DNA of 64,000 nt from JAGOPY01 sp964619555 (GCA_964619555.1 CAZUDV010000005.1:186001-250000), one strand, 5' to 3'. Counted from the first letter of the stretch, positions 49,201 through 57,422 are shown. Made by a program: numbers and translations. Notes: generated by a model not told the origin, from the sequence alone.

Positions 49201-50368
49201 CTTCCTTTTTCCACAAGGCCATAGCCGGGTCTGTTTCAATATCGTCGCAAATAAAAACCTTACCTTCCCGTATTGCGGACCCAACCGGAGACTGACCTTC
49301 GGGCTTGTTTTTATAAGTAATGTTCCTTACCGCCTCCAAATAATGATCTTCCTTACCAAAATAAGCCATCGGTATCACCGACTCATTTTCCCTCTGTGCA
49401 AACCCGATCCAGGCAAAAATAAACTGGCCTGATTCCACTGCAATCCTGCACGCTTCCTTCATCAATGCATGTTTATCCCTCAATCGGACGATAGCTTTAT
49501 TGATCTGGCTGATAATCGAATATGTCCGGTTCAGTTTCAATATCCGGACTTCAGCCTGCTTCTTTGCCGTAATATCCTGGAAAAAGCTTGATACGCCGCC
49601 GCCTTCCCGGGGAAAGATCCGGATGTGGAACCACCTGTCCCAGGGCTCATAATAGTTGTCCCATTCCCTGGTTTCACCCGTTGCCGCAAGCCTGTATTCC
49701 TCTTCAATTTGCGTTCCGAGAGCCTCCGGATAGACCTTCCAGTGATTTTTCCCCAACAGTTCTTCCCGTTTGTTTCCTACCAGTTTTTCCGCGGCATCAT
49801 TCACATAGACAAAATTCCAGTCTTTATCCAGGGCAAAAAAACCATCCTGGATGCTCTCAAGGGTGTTGCGCAGTTCCTCCTCTTTCTTTTTAATTTCAGA
49901 AACATTCCGGAAGAATCCTAACAGGCCCGTCACTTCCCCTTTTTCATTCTTCAAGGGAATGTACTTGCCATCAAAAACTTCCGTATGTCCCGCCTCATTA
50001 CAAACAGCATCTGAAAAACTGACCGGTTGACCGGTTTCCAGAACCTGGCGTTTGATTGCCATGAGTCTTGAGGCTTCCCCAGCAGGTAACAGGTCAACAT
50101 CTGTTTTGCCAATGGCATCTTCGTGGGAATGACCCAACTGCGGATTAATGATCAGGATATATCTTAAATCAATATCCTGGATGAAAATATGATCGGGTGA
50201 ACTGAGGGCAATTTCATTCAAAGGAAAAGAGCCCTCCATGGTAAATCCTGGAAGATTGTTGCTGGTCCTTAAGTATAATTCTGCAAAATTGGAAGCAGTC
50301 AGTTCGGATAATAGCAAAACTTCCGGCGGGTTCCCGGATTTCAACGGTCTTCTTTTCATCTGGATCAC
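46223..50368 (-). CDS. Soluble multi-PAS/GAF sensor histidine kinase (HisKA_3 type)
   Basis: 1381 residues; the frame opens with GTG 50368, and ATG 50359 is an equally likely start. No signal peptide or membrane helix is visible, so it senses inside the cell. Approximate order: PAS 45-160, PAS 165-280, GAF 280-445, PAS 455-575, PAS 580-700, PAS 705-835, a GAF-like segment 840-1000, PAS 1005-1140, HisKA_3 1170-1240 with His1184 (LARDIHDIFG), HATPase 1275-1378 with N-box (MNNIVRHSEA) and G-boxes (DNGRGI, GIIGMKERA). It should autophosphorylate and pass phosphate to the two receivers encoded just downstream. Such chains of PAS domains often bind flavin, haem or small ligands, but no ligand residue is clear. 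Its start lies 83 bp after the sigma factor gene. Confidence 0.92.
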   Translation of the reverse strand: MIQMKRRPLKSGNPPEVLLLSELTASNFAELYLRTSNNLPGFTMEGSFPLNEIALSSPDHIFIQDIDLRYILIINPQLGHSHEDAIGKTDVDLLPAGEASRLMAIKRQVLETGQPVSFSDAVCNEAGHTEVFDGKYIPLKNEKGEVTGLLGFFRNVSEIKKKEEELRNTLESIQDGFFALDKDWNFVYVNDAAEKLVGNKREELLGKNHWKVYPEALGTQIEEEYRLAATGETREWDNYYEPWDRWFHIRIFPREGGGVSSFFQDITAKKQAEVRILKLNRTYSIISQINKAIVRLRDKHALMKEACRIAVESGQFIFAWIGFAQRENESVIPMAYFGKEDHYLEAVRNITYKNKPEGQSPVGSAIREGKVFICDDIETDPAMALWKKEALRRGYRSSIALPLRLYGSVIGSLNLYSHEKGIFEDEEVELLEEVASDISFALEAMETGRKQEETLQALIKSESLLRQAQRIAKIGNWLNDLEGNLIISDELYKIFGIRKDTEKYSTESFMNLIHPDDRHLMREWTTLCLEGHEPGELIFRIVRPDGKIRYISGRGALFADQDGKSYLAGTAHDITEGYISDLALRESELRIRMLLESSMDGIMLTAPDGRILSANPAMCAMLGMTEQEICRLGRNGIVDVSDPRISQIIAERSLKGKAKGEIFMIHKNGSRIHVEVSSSLFTDRNGEVKSSMIVRDITERKRTEEKLRKSEEKYRLLAENSADVIWTLDPEGSFTYVSPSVTKLRGYTPEEVISQPISEALTPDSLQVVTQAIVQVTELIRQGVTYIEPAVFELEQPCKDGSTVWTEALVKPMFDDEMRFLGYLGITRDISDRKKARQIAEQRANEQLLMARITEKLVSINTREEMDSFIGQQIYNLTENAYVILSDYNSERKTMRLTNLLGFGDQLTEVIKKFGVDPYRFEIKVTDIKPDDLIQFKNQKLNNNGDKGLYFLSAGKLNKKISRALEVMLGIRTVYSMGFSWNDKLYGGVGILSKDVHLLANHTLIETIIKQGALAFQRLYTMDELVRSEKKYRSLVELSPDGIALTDLDGRFISCNQELANIFGYKDESDLKASFNGNNKLLKLQDKERAPQEPRGKFRSSSLPMKIYSMKRKDGTTFPAEVKRTLIQDSDGYSGRLLLIVRDITERKMAEEKLKNYNEQLRNYSAYSDRVREQERINLARDIHDIFGSSLAGLKMELAILKQLLSGQGSFLSPEINLQLKSMSSQIDESVDLMREIVKELRPGILDKLGLIETIRWYAGEIEKRSGIAIRYEISLKDLDIDPKLSVVAFRIFQEIMNNIVRHSEASVVWVTISTNRNRSVRMKIRDNGRGITQKEMTKVDSFGIIGMKERASLLNGQLTITGEKGKGTTVVLEFPVQRKD

Positions 50369-50451
50369 AATGATATAGTTGTTGCCCTACATAATCAACA
50401 ACTTTAATATCACTATCAAAAATAATATTTTTTAAAGACGGGAGCAAGAAA

Positions 50452-51096
50452 TTAATATTCCTGCATTTCGATTTTTAACTGTTGATAAACAGGATCGCTT
50501 TCTACCAGGTTTTTTAACTTGGTCTTGAAATGATGCTTGCGGTTTTTTGCATAATCCTCACTGATATAATTCATGATCCGCGCAGTTTCCCTATGCGATA
50601 CCCCTTCAATGAAAAGGTTCAGGACTTTCTGTCCCCTGGCTTCGATTTGTTCAAATTTTGATCTTACCAGGTTGATCAGTTCAGAATGAATTTCGTTATC
50701 TTCCTTTGAATCAGGTGATTCATGTTCAGACTCTTCCTGTTCCAGGTAGCGGTCCTGTGCCTTGATCTTATAAAGCCGTTGCAACCACAAGTTCCGGCAG
50801 ATAGCAAAAAGATAGGTGTGAAAGGAACAGTTCATGACAAGTTCGTCTTTCCTCGCTTTCGCATAAATGATCAGAAGAGCCTCCTGGAAAATATCTTCAG
50901 CATCCTCGGTGCAGCCTGAATTCGTCATGACATAATTCCTGATGCTATCGAAATACTGGAAATAGATATACCTGATGATGGTAGCATCACTCGCTTTAAG
51001 CCCTTTTAGAATTTCTTCGGAAGAAAAGTTAGTTACCCGGTCAGGACTGCGCCAAGTATGCATTGCCGGAAACATGGAGAGTGGTTTAGAGAACAT
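50452..51096 (-). CDS. ECF-type RNA polymerase sigma factor
   Basis: 214 residues; ATG at 51096, with ATGs at codons 8 and 12 also possible. Region 2 is visible at about 40-105 (RYIYFQYFDSIRNYV, then DAEDIFQEALLIIYAK and HTYLFAICRNLW), and region 4 at about 150-200 as a helix-turn-helix (LNLFIEGVSHRETARIMNY). The linker is long, acidic and Glu-rich. It should direct RNA polymerase to a dedicated promoter set. In Porphyromonas an ECF sigma factor (SigP) acts with PorX/PorY on T9SS genes; this one sits next to a kinase/regulator set and T9SS cargo, but orthology to SigP is not claimed. No anti-sigma gene is adjacent. Divergent from the S8 protease. Confidence 0.85.
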   Translation of the reverse strand: MFSKPLSMFPAMHTWRSPDRVTNFSSEEILKGLKASDATIIRYIYFQYFDSIRNYVMTNSGCTEDAEDIFQEALLIIYAKARKDELVMNCSFHTYLFAICRNLWLQRLYKIKAQDRYLEQEESEHESPDSKEDNEIHSELINLVRSKFEQIEARGQKVLNLFIEGVSHRETARIMNYISEDYAKNRKHHFKTKLKNLVESDPVYQQLKIEMQEY

Positions 51097-51193
51097 GGTA
51101 GTCAGTTTCGAGTAATCAGCCTGGCAAATCTAAAACTCCCGTCCAAATCGCGCTATCATTCATAATATGCAGATAATGTCATGTTTTTACATC

Positions 51194-51210
51194 AAATCAT
51201 GTAGTGATTT
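51194..51210. promoter_or_regulatory. Palindromic operator candidate between sigma factor and S8 protease
   Basis: AAATCATGTAGTGATTT has 6-bp perfect arms around TGTAG. It lies in the 159-bp divergent gap, 46 bp before the protease ATG and 98 bp before the sigma ATG. Confidence 0.4.
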
Positions 51211-51255
51211 CGGAAGTTCTTTTATTATTATTTTTATCGGCTCAATTCCAGTCTT

Positions 51256-53448
51256 ATGAAAAAGGCCATACTATTGCTCATAGCATCTGTCTCTTTTATA
51301 CTTATTTCCCTCAACCCGGCCGGAAATGGCAATAAACCATATGTGGATGGCCAGATCATGGTAAAGCTCCGCTCGGATGTTTCACGGACAGAGCAACAGG
51401 AGGTATTCAGAGAATTCCTGGAGAATTTCCGTCATGTAAACTTACAACTGGAGGAGAAACTTTCTGACAGGCTGAATATCGTCCTGTTGAATTATAATCC
51501 GGGCAGGATATCCGATAGCAGGATACTGGATGAAATCAGGGCTTATCCGGGCGTTGAAATGGCACAATTCAACCACTTCGTGGAGCAACGGGAATACATC
51601 CCATCCGACCAGTTTTTCGATCTGCAGTGGAATATGCACAACACGGGGCAAACAGGGGGTGAAGCCGATGCCGATATCGACGGCCCTGAGGCCTGGGATA
51701 TCACGACATCCGGTTTCACTGCGTCCGGCGATGAGATCGTTGTTGCCATTGTAGATGACGGTTTCGATATCGACCATGAAGACCTGGCATTCTGGAAGAA
51801 TACGCAGGAGATCCCCGATAACAGCATCGATGACGATGAGAACGGATATATTGACGATTACGATGGCTGGAACAGCTGGTCGAATTCGGGGAACATCATC
51901 GAAAGGGACCATGGTACCCATGTTACGGGTATTGCCTGCGCCCAGGGCGATAACGACCGGGGAGTTGCAGGGGTGAACCTGCACGTCAAAGCCATGCCAG
52001 TCGTGGGTTCGGCAACGGTCGAATCGATCGTGGTGGCGGCTTATTCTTACCTTTATGAAATGCGTTCGTTGTATAATGAAACGGAAGGCGAAAAAGGAGC
52101 CTTCATCGTTTCCACCAACGCCTCATTCGGGGTGAATTTCGGCCAGCCGGAGGATTATCCCATCTGGGGAGCCATGTATGACTCCCTGGGACGGATCGGC
52201 ATACTCAGCGCAGCCGCCACAGCCAATGCCGACTGGGACATCGATGAGGTCGGCGACATTCCTACGGCCTTCTCCAGCGATTGGCTCATAACGGTTACCA
52301 ATACGGACGATGAGGACCAGAAAAACAGCAGCGCCGCATATGGCGACACGACAATCGACCTGGGGGCCCCGGGCACCCAGATCTATTCCACGCGGCAATC
52401 CAACCAGTACGGTAACAAGACCGGCTGTTCCATGTCGTCGCCGCACGTTGCCGGTGCCATAGCCTTCCTTTTTTCCGTGGCCGATGCAGGCTTTATGCAG
52501 GCATACCACGATGATCCGGGAAATATGGCCCTGGTCATCAAACAATGCCTCCTCCAGGGGGTCGACACCATCCCATCCCTGGTCGGCAAAACAGTGACCG
52601 GCGGACGGCTGAATATTTACAAAGCCGCCACGCTGATGCCGGTCACACAGATCAGTGTGCTTATCCAGTCCGACAGGGATACCATCTGTTCAGGGGAAAG
52701 CCTCCAGCTTTCCGCGCAGGTAGCAGGCGGCAGCGGTAATTTCACCTATTCGTGGTCATCCGATCCGGCCGGCTTTTCCTCCGGGGATTCAGCCGTTACC
52801 GTGGATCCTACTGTTACCACTACCTATTTCCTGGAGGTCTTCGACGGTGAGACTATTTCCGATTCCGATACCATTCTCATCACGGTCAATCCGCTGCCCG
52901 GAAAGCCAACTATCACCGCCGGCCCGCTTTCAGTGGATAATTTCACCTCGACTTTCTCGGTGTATACCTGTTCGGAAGCTGAAAATGCCGTTTCTTATGC
53001 CTGGTCCGTTTCTCCTGTAGAAGCTGGCACGTGCTCGGGCGTCAGTACGGAAGGGAATGTCCTGTGGGCGAACAATTTCACCGGTATGGCCATCATTACC
53101 GTTTCAGCCATCAACGATTGCGGAAGCAGTGAAATGTCCGAAGCCTTTACAACAGAGGTCTATTCCTCCGCCGGCCTGATTGAAAATGTCGAAAGTGAAG
53201 TGATCTCAGTTTATCCGAATCCGGCAAAAGAATTTTTAACTGTTGATCTCTCAAATTTAAATTCTGGCAATCTTTCAAATATCAGTATTTACAGTGCTTC
53301 CGGCATCAGGGTCGACAAGTTGCCCATCAAAGGTACAAACGGTTCAATGAAGATAAACCTTGGTTCTTATCCACCTGGATTATATTTCCTTTCGGTTGAA
53401 GATGATTATAAAATAATAGCGGGAAGAAAATTAATCGTGGTCAGATAA
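51256..53448 (+). CDS. Subtilisin-like (S8) serine protease with T9SS CTD
   Basis: 730 residues, signal peptide about 1-23. Propeptide about 25-110, then an S8 domain (about 120-460) with the full triad: Asp167 (AIVDDGFD), His219 (DHGTHVTG) and Ser392 (GCSMSSPHVAG). An Ig-like domain (about 475-550, ending in the LITVNPLPGKP linker), a PKD-like domain that closely resembles the ones in the two Asp-box proteins (TAGPLSVDNF start), and the CTD (VYPNPAKEFLTV) follow. It is transcribed away from the sigma factor gene and converges with the EnvC-like gene, leaving only 18 bp between stops. A 12-base block TTATTTTTATCG upstream (51228-51239) recurs upstream of the 556 gene. Confidence 0.92.
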   Translation: MKKAILLLIASVSFILISLNPAGNGNKPYVDGQIMVKLRSDVSRTEQQEVFREFLENFRHVNLQLEEKLSDRLNIVLLNYNPGRISDSRILDEIRAYPGVEMAQFNHFVEQREYIPSDQFFDLQWNMHNTGQTGGEADADIDGPEAWDITTSGFTASGDEIVVAIVDDGFDIDHEDLAFWKNTQEIPDNSIDDDENGYIDDYDGWNSWSNSGNIIERDHGTHVTGIACAQGDNDRGVAGVNLHVKAMPVVGSATVESIVVAAYSYLYEMRSLYNETEGEKGAFIVSTNASFGVNFGQPEDYPIWGAMYDSLGRIGILSAAATANADWDIDEVGDIPTAFSSDWLITVTNTDDEDQKNSSAAYGDTTIDLGAPGTQIYSTRQSNQYGNKTGCSMSSPHVAGAIAFLFSVADAGFMQAYHDDPGNMALVIKQCLLQGVDTIPSLVGKTVTGGRLNIYKAATLMPVTQISVLIQSDRDTICSGESLQLSAQVAGGSGNFTYSWSSDPAGFSSGDSAVTVDPTVTTTYFLEVFDGETISDSDTILITVNPLPGKPTITAGPLSVDNFTSTFSVYTCSEAENAVSYAWSVSPVEAGTCSGVSTEGNVLWANNFTGMAIITVSAINDCGSSEMSEAFTTEVYSSAGLIENVESEVISVYPNPAKEFLTVDLSNLNSGNLSNISIYSASGIRVDKLPIKGTNGSMKINLGSYPPGLYFLSVEDDYKIIAGRKLIVVR

Positions 53449-53466
53449 AACGACTCCGGTTCAAAA

Positions 53467-54681
53467 TCATCTCGCGAGCCATTCCTCAGGGTTCAGCAGG
53501 GTTTTCGACTGCCAGACTTCGAAGTGGAGTTCGGTCCTGGAGTCGGTCTTGCTGGTAAAAATGGTGCCGATCTTCTGTTTTATGGTGACCTTATCCCCGA
53601 TTTTTACGTAGACTTTGTCGAGGTTTGAATAGACTGTTAAGTATTCACCATGCCGGATGATGACCACGTTGTTGTTGTTGGGCACGTTCATCACACGGGT
53701 GACTTCGCCTGAGAATACAGCCCGGGCTTCGGCGCCGGTGCCCGTCATCAGGTCGATGCCATTATTTTTCACCTTGACATTTTTCAGCACCGGGTGGGGA
53801 TGTTCCCCGAAGGTGGAAGAGATGATGCCCTGTTCCACCGGCCATGGCAGACCGCCGCGGTTGCCCATGAAATCATCCGACAGTTGCTTCTCCGCCGGTG
53901 TCAGTGCGAACAAGCCTGCCTGGGTGCTGACGCCCCCGGTTTTAGCGGCCCTTTCGTTGGCCAGGCGGATCTCTTCGGCAATGATCTCCCGGATGGCTTC
54001 CTGCAACTTCCTGGCCGCCGCCTCTTTCTCTTTCAGGGTCTTCTGAAGCTCCTTCTCTTTTTTGGAAAGGCTCTTGACCGTTTTGTTCTTTGCGTCCAGC
54101 TCCGTCGTCAGTTGCTGTTTCTGCCTTTCCTCAGCCGAAAGCAGGGCATTCTTGTCGTCCACCACCGCCTGGAGCGATTCGGTTTTCAGTTCCAGTTGCT
54201 TTTGTTTGATCTGGATCAAAAGTGCCTGCTGGCGGCGGTATTCGTTATAATACTGAAAATACTTCAGCCGCTGGTACGCCTGGTTGAAATCTTCCGCCGC
54301 AAAAATAAAACCCAGCCGTTCATAAAGATTCCGGTTCTTGTAGGAATAATAGATCATCCGGGCATATTCGTCCTTCAGGTTCTGCAGGTCGTTCTGGAGC
54401 ATCGCGATCGTGTCACGCGCCAGCATGATTTGCTTTTCAGCCAGCGAGATCTGCCCGCTGATGGTACCGATAAGCTGCTCGCGTTTGTTGATCTTTTTAT
54501 TGAGGATGACGACCTCGTTCAGGGAGGTCTTCTTTGTCTGCTGTGTTTGCTCGAGCAACTGGTTCGTGTACTCGATCTCCTCTTCGAGTTTCTTTTTGTC
54601 CCGTTCCAGGGCGGCCCTGTCTTTCTGGGAAAACCCAGGAAGGAAGGCGAAAAGCAAAAAGATGAAGATAATTATTCGCAT
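53467..54681 (-). CDS. EnvC/NlpD-like murein hydrolase activator (degenerate M23 domain)
   Basis: I start it at ATG 54681, which gives the signal peptide MRIIIFIFLLFAFLPGFSQ; the frame upstream opens only with TTG. 404 residues. Residues about 22-250 are long coiled coil (Lys/Glu/Gln heptads), followed by a LytM/M23 domain (about 290-404). The zinc-ligand positions of active M23 peptidases are changed: the HxGxD-type motif reads NNGIDL, YAHL reads YSNL, and HLHFE reads ELHFE. This matches EnvC, whose LytM domain is inactive and activates amidases at the division septum. First of a block of four - strand genes at the right of the island, a common arrangement in Bacteroidota. Confidence 0.88.
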   Translation of the reverse strand: MRIIIFIFLLFAFLPGFSQKDRAALERDKKKLEEEIEYTNQLLEQTQQTKKTSLNEVVILNKKINKREQLIGTISGQISLAEKQIMLARDTIAMLQNDLQNLKDEYARMIYYSYKNRNLYERLGFIFAAEDFNQAYQRLKYFQYYNEYRRQQALLIQIKQKQLELKTESLQAVVDDKNALLSAEERQKQQLTTELDAKNKTVKSLSKKEKELQKTLKEKEAAARKLQEAIREIIAEEIRLANERAAKTGGVSTQAGLFALTPAEKQLSDDFMGNRGGLPWPVEQGIISSTFGEHPHPVLKNVKVKNNGIDLMTGTGAEARAVFSGEVTRVMNVPNNNNVVIIRHGEYLTVYSNLDKVYVKIGDKVTIKQKIGTIFTSKTDSRTELHFEVWQSKTLLNPEEWLAR

Positions 54682-54738
54682 AACTTTTAGAGAAGTCAAA
54701 ATTAGGAAAATTCCCGGACCTTCCTGCCGACCGCGAAC

Positions 54739-55557
54739 CTACCTGATCCTCCTGTAATTCCCGGGGATTGAGAATGGGAAGGCCATCGGTTCATCCAGCC
54801 CGATCTTCGAGTAGTTGATCTTCAGATCAAAGGGGTTTTCGGCCAGGATGTGAAAATTTAAGGCCGAAGGATAAGTTTCGCTTCCCACCCGGAGGAAATC
54901 CCCGTAAAAGGCGTCCAGCTTCCGGTTATCTTTCATGAACTGCTTCACATCTATCCGGGTGATCTTGAAGGTTTCGGGATTTAGCCAGATATTCTGCAAA
55001 AGGACGATGGGATCGCTGCTTGCAGCCTCGGCTTCCTTCTTGATCTTCCGCCTGCCGGTTGTGGAAAGCTTATACTCCAGGTTGTCGATGGAGGCCCGAA
55101 ACGTATTGGCTTCGTAAAACTGGAAATCATTTCCCAGGATCAGCGATTGCAGGATATCGAAGTCGACGTCGATTTGCAGAAAACGGCTGACCAGCGCGTA
55201 ATCCCCGCTGAAGTACTCCTTGTTAAAGCGATCCACATATTTGACAGAATCCTGCGTAATGACCAGACGGAAAAGCTCTATTCCCAGGGCAGGGGAGATC
55301 GTCACCCAGATCACGCTGTCCTTACGGATCCGAACCTGCCCCTTGAAGTCAGCGGAGCTTTTCCGGTCCGAATAGCTGGCGTCGAATTTGGCTGACAGCC
55401 AATTGAAGTTGAACTCATTCTCTTTTAACTGCGAATAGAGATAGTCAGCGCCTTGCTCCTTCAATGGCGCTTTGATGACTGTCCTGGTGCTCTTACACGA
55501 AGACAGTGCCAGGAAGGCTGCAAAGAGCAGCAGTATTCCGGTTCCCGCCTTACTCAT
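54739..55557 (-). CDS. DUF4292 lipoprotein
   Basis: 272 residues with a lipoprotein signal ending in LALSSC (Cys21). The body is a beta-rich, LolA-like half-barrel (FKGQVRIRKDSVIWVTISPA and EYFSGDYALVSRFLQ segments), typical of DUF4292. Function not established; likely periplasmic or outer-membrane lipid or lipoprotein handling. Its start overlaps the end of the TPR gene by 8 bp, so the two are translationally coupled, and the EnvC-like gene follows after 57 bp. The order TPR, DUF4292, EnvC-like recurs in Bacteroidota, supporting a shared envelope role. Confidence 0.82.
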   Translation of the reverse strand: MSKAGTGILLLFAAFLALSSCKSTRTVIKAPLKEQGADYLYSQLKENEFNFNWLSAKFDASYSDRKSSADFKGQVRIRKDSVIWVTISPALGIELFRLVITQDSVKYVDRFNKEYFSGDYALVSRFLQIDVDFDILQSLILGNDFQFYEANTFRASIDNLEYKLSTTGRRKIKKEAEAASSDPIVLLQNIWLNPETFKITRIDVKQFMKDNRKLDAFYGDFLRVGSETYPSALNFHILAENPFDLKINYSKIGLDEPMAFPFSIPGNYRRIR

Positions 55558-57295
55558 AAAGCGTTTTGTCCTGTACTTTGCGGTTGAGGAATTCAGAGCC
55601 CTCGCCTGCCTTCTGCGCCCTTTCCCAGTATTTTACCGCTTCCTTTTTATCGCCCAGTTTCCAGAGCACGTCGCCGTAATGTTCCAGAACAACCGCACTG
55701 CTGTCCTCGCCGTTTTCTATGGCCTTGGCTATCCATTTTTTAGCCTCTTCGTATTTTCCAAGCCGGTAGAGCACCCAACCATAAGTATCCTGGTTCGAGG
55801 CATTGCCCGGATCCAGTTCCGTGGCTTTCTTCGCCATCTGCTCCGCTTTTTCCAGCTTTTCTCCCCGAAGCGAAAGATAATAGGCATAATTGTTCAGCAC
55901 GAGGGAATTGGCCGGATCGATCTTCAGAACTTTTTCGTACGCTTCATCGGATTTTTCATGGTCCTTGAGCTGAAAATAAGTGTCGCCGAGGTATGAATAG
56001 AACTGTGCCAGGAGCTTATCGTTCCCCACGGTAAAGCCTGCACCGGTGCGAAAACTCTTCGCGGCTGCCTCGTAATCCTTGAGCTGAAAATCTGCCGCGC
56101 CCGCAAAGAGGTAAGGCATTGGCTGGTCAGGGAAAAGATTGATGGTGCGCCTGGCTTCATCCGACATCGCTTTAAAATCCTCCAGCTCTGATTCCACGAA
56201 GAGGAGCTGCTCCCAGACCAGGTATTTCGTGCTGTCCAGGCTCAGCACCCGGTAGAATGCCTGCCGGGCTTCATCGTACCGCTTGTCCTGCACCAGCAGG
56301 TCGGCATAGATCGAATGGGCTTTCGGATCGTTCGGATGAGCGGTGACCAGAATGGTGGCCAGCTCGAAAGCTTCTTCCTTATGGGTTCCATATATCTCAT
56401 TCACAGAATAATAGGCAAGAAGAATATTGACCTTCGTATCGATATCGAGATTGGGATTGGCAAACCCCGACCTCAGATACTGATTCGACTTTTCGATATC
56501 GCCTTTCTTCCGGTAATAATCGGAAAGGGAAATGTTGATGTAAGGATTCTCCGGATCGATCTGCAGGATCTTGTTGTAGGTGATCAGGGCCTGGTCGTAG
56601 GTTCCGGAGTTCATATAAAGCTCCGCCAGCATTTCCAGGTACCTGGGCTCGTCGGGATAAGCGTCCGACAGCTTTTTGACCTCCTCGATGGCTTTTTCCG
56701 GTTTGTTGGTCATGATGTATATCTTCTCCTTCTGGATGGAGATCTCTTCCATGATCCCCAGCTTTTCCTCCAGCATGTCATAACACTTGATGGCATTTTT
56801 GTAATCCCCGGAGTAAATATAATTCAGGGCTTGCTCCTCCATATAGCCGATATCATCCGGGTAAGCGACGACCAACTGGTCCAGTATCCGGGAGGCATCC
56901 CCGTATCTTCCCATCGACTGATAGATCTGCACCAGCTGCAGTTTATACCATTTGTTCGACCGGTCCGTTTCAACAGCCTTCTCGGATAACGGCAGGGCAT
57001 CCTCCACGTTTCCCTTTTCCACATAAAGCGTTGCCAGTTCATACATGGCAGCGGCATCACCGGGATCCTGATCCAGGCTCTTTTTATAAAGTTCGATGGC
57101 TTTGTCGGTATTTCCAAGGATTTTCTGCTTTGAAGCCTCGTAAAAGGTTTCGCGGTTTTTCGGCAACTGGCCAGGACCGGGCAGTTCATCCTGGGAAAAA
57201 ACGGTACGACTGAATGACAGCAGGACTATAAAAAGGAGCAGGCTCGTAAAACGCGGCAATACAGTGGTAATATTTTTATAATTGAGTATCAGCAT
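55550..57295 (-). CDS. Tetratricopeptide-repeat protein, envelope-associated
   Basis: 581 residues with an N-terminal hydrophobic signal (about 10-34). Almost the whole length is TPR or TPR-like helical hairpins (for example GDAAAMYELATLYVEKGN, PENPYINISLSDYYRKKGD, ANSLVLNNYAYYLSLRGE, GNASNQDTYGWVLYRLGK). TPR arrays serve as protein-interaction scaffolds; this one probably lies in the periplasm. Coupled by overlap to DUF4292. Upstream is a 138-bp gap carrying an imperfect palindrome, then the flippase gene. Specific partner unknown. Confidence 0.85.
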   Translation of the reverse strand: MLILNYKNITTVLPRFTSLLLFIVLLSFSRTVFSQDELPGPGQLPKNRETFYEASKQKILGNTDKAIELYKKSLDQDPGDAAAMYELATLYVEKGNVEDALPLSEKAVETDRSNKWYKLQLVQIYQSMGRYGDASRILDQLVVAYPDDIGYMEEQALNYIYSGDYKNAIKCYDMLEEKLGIMEEISIQKEKIYIMTNKPEKAIEEVKKLSDAYPDEPRYLEMLAELYMNSGTYDQALITYNKILQIDPENPYINISLSDYYRKKGDIEKSNQYLRSGFANPNLDIDTKVNILLAYYSVNEIYGTHKEEAFELATILVTAHPNDPKAHSIYADLLVQDKRYDEARQAFYRVLSLDSTKYLVWEQLLFVESELEDFKAMSDEARRTINLFPDQPMPYLFAGAADFQLKDYEAAAKSFRTGAGFTVGNDKLLAQFYSYLGDTYFQLKDHEKSDEAYEKVLKIDPANSLVLNNYAYYLSLRGEKLEKAEQMAKKATELDPGNASNQDTYGWVLYRLGKYEEAKKWIAKAIENGEDSSAVVLEHYGDVLWKLGDKKEAVKYWERAQKAGEGSEFLNRKVQDKTLYE

Positions 57296-57373
57296 AAAGG
57301 GTACTTCGAAAAGTTGGCGATCTTGATTTTAACGAAGATAAATTATGGGGTGCAAAGGTAGGAAAGTTTCTCG

Positions 57374-57422
57374 CTGATCCCGCAGATTAACGGAACAGTT
57401 TCAGCGTGATCTGCGTTATCAG
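57374..57422. repeat. Imperfect intergenic palindrome between TPR and flippase genes
   Basis: CTGATCCCGCAGAT (57374-57387) pairs with 57409-57422 at 12 of 14 positions with a 21-nt loop. It sits at the 3' end of the flippase gene (- strand), where a terminator or palindromic repeat would be expected. Confidence 0.5.

Noticed and set aside
50214..50447. Frame upstream of and overlapping the kinase start, which could be a frameshifted N-terminal extension
   Set aside because: The kinase is complete from 50359/50368, and the extension shows no PAS similarity; a frameshift is not needed.
53794..54690. 298-codon + strand frame opposite the EnvC-like gene
   Set aside because: Leu/Phe-rich mirror of Lys/Glu-rich coiled coil codons; no signal or domain of its own.
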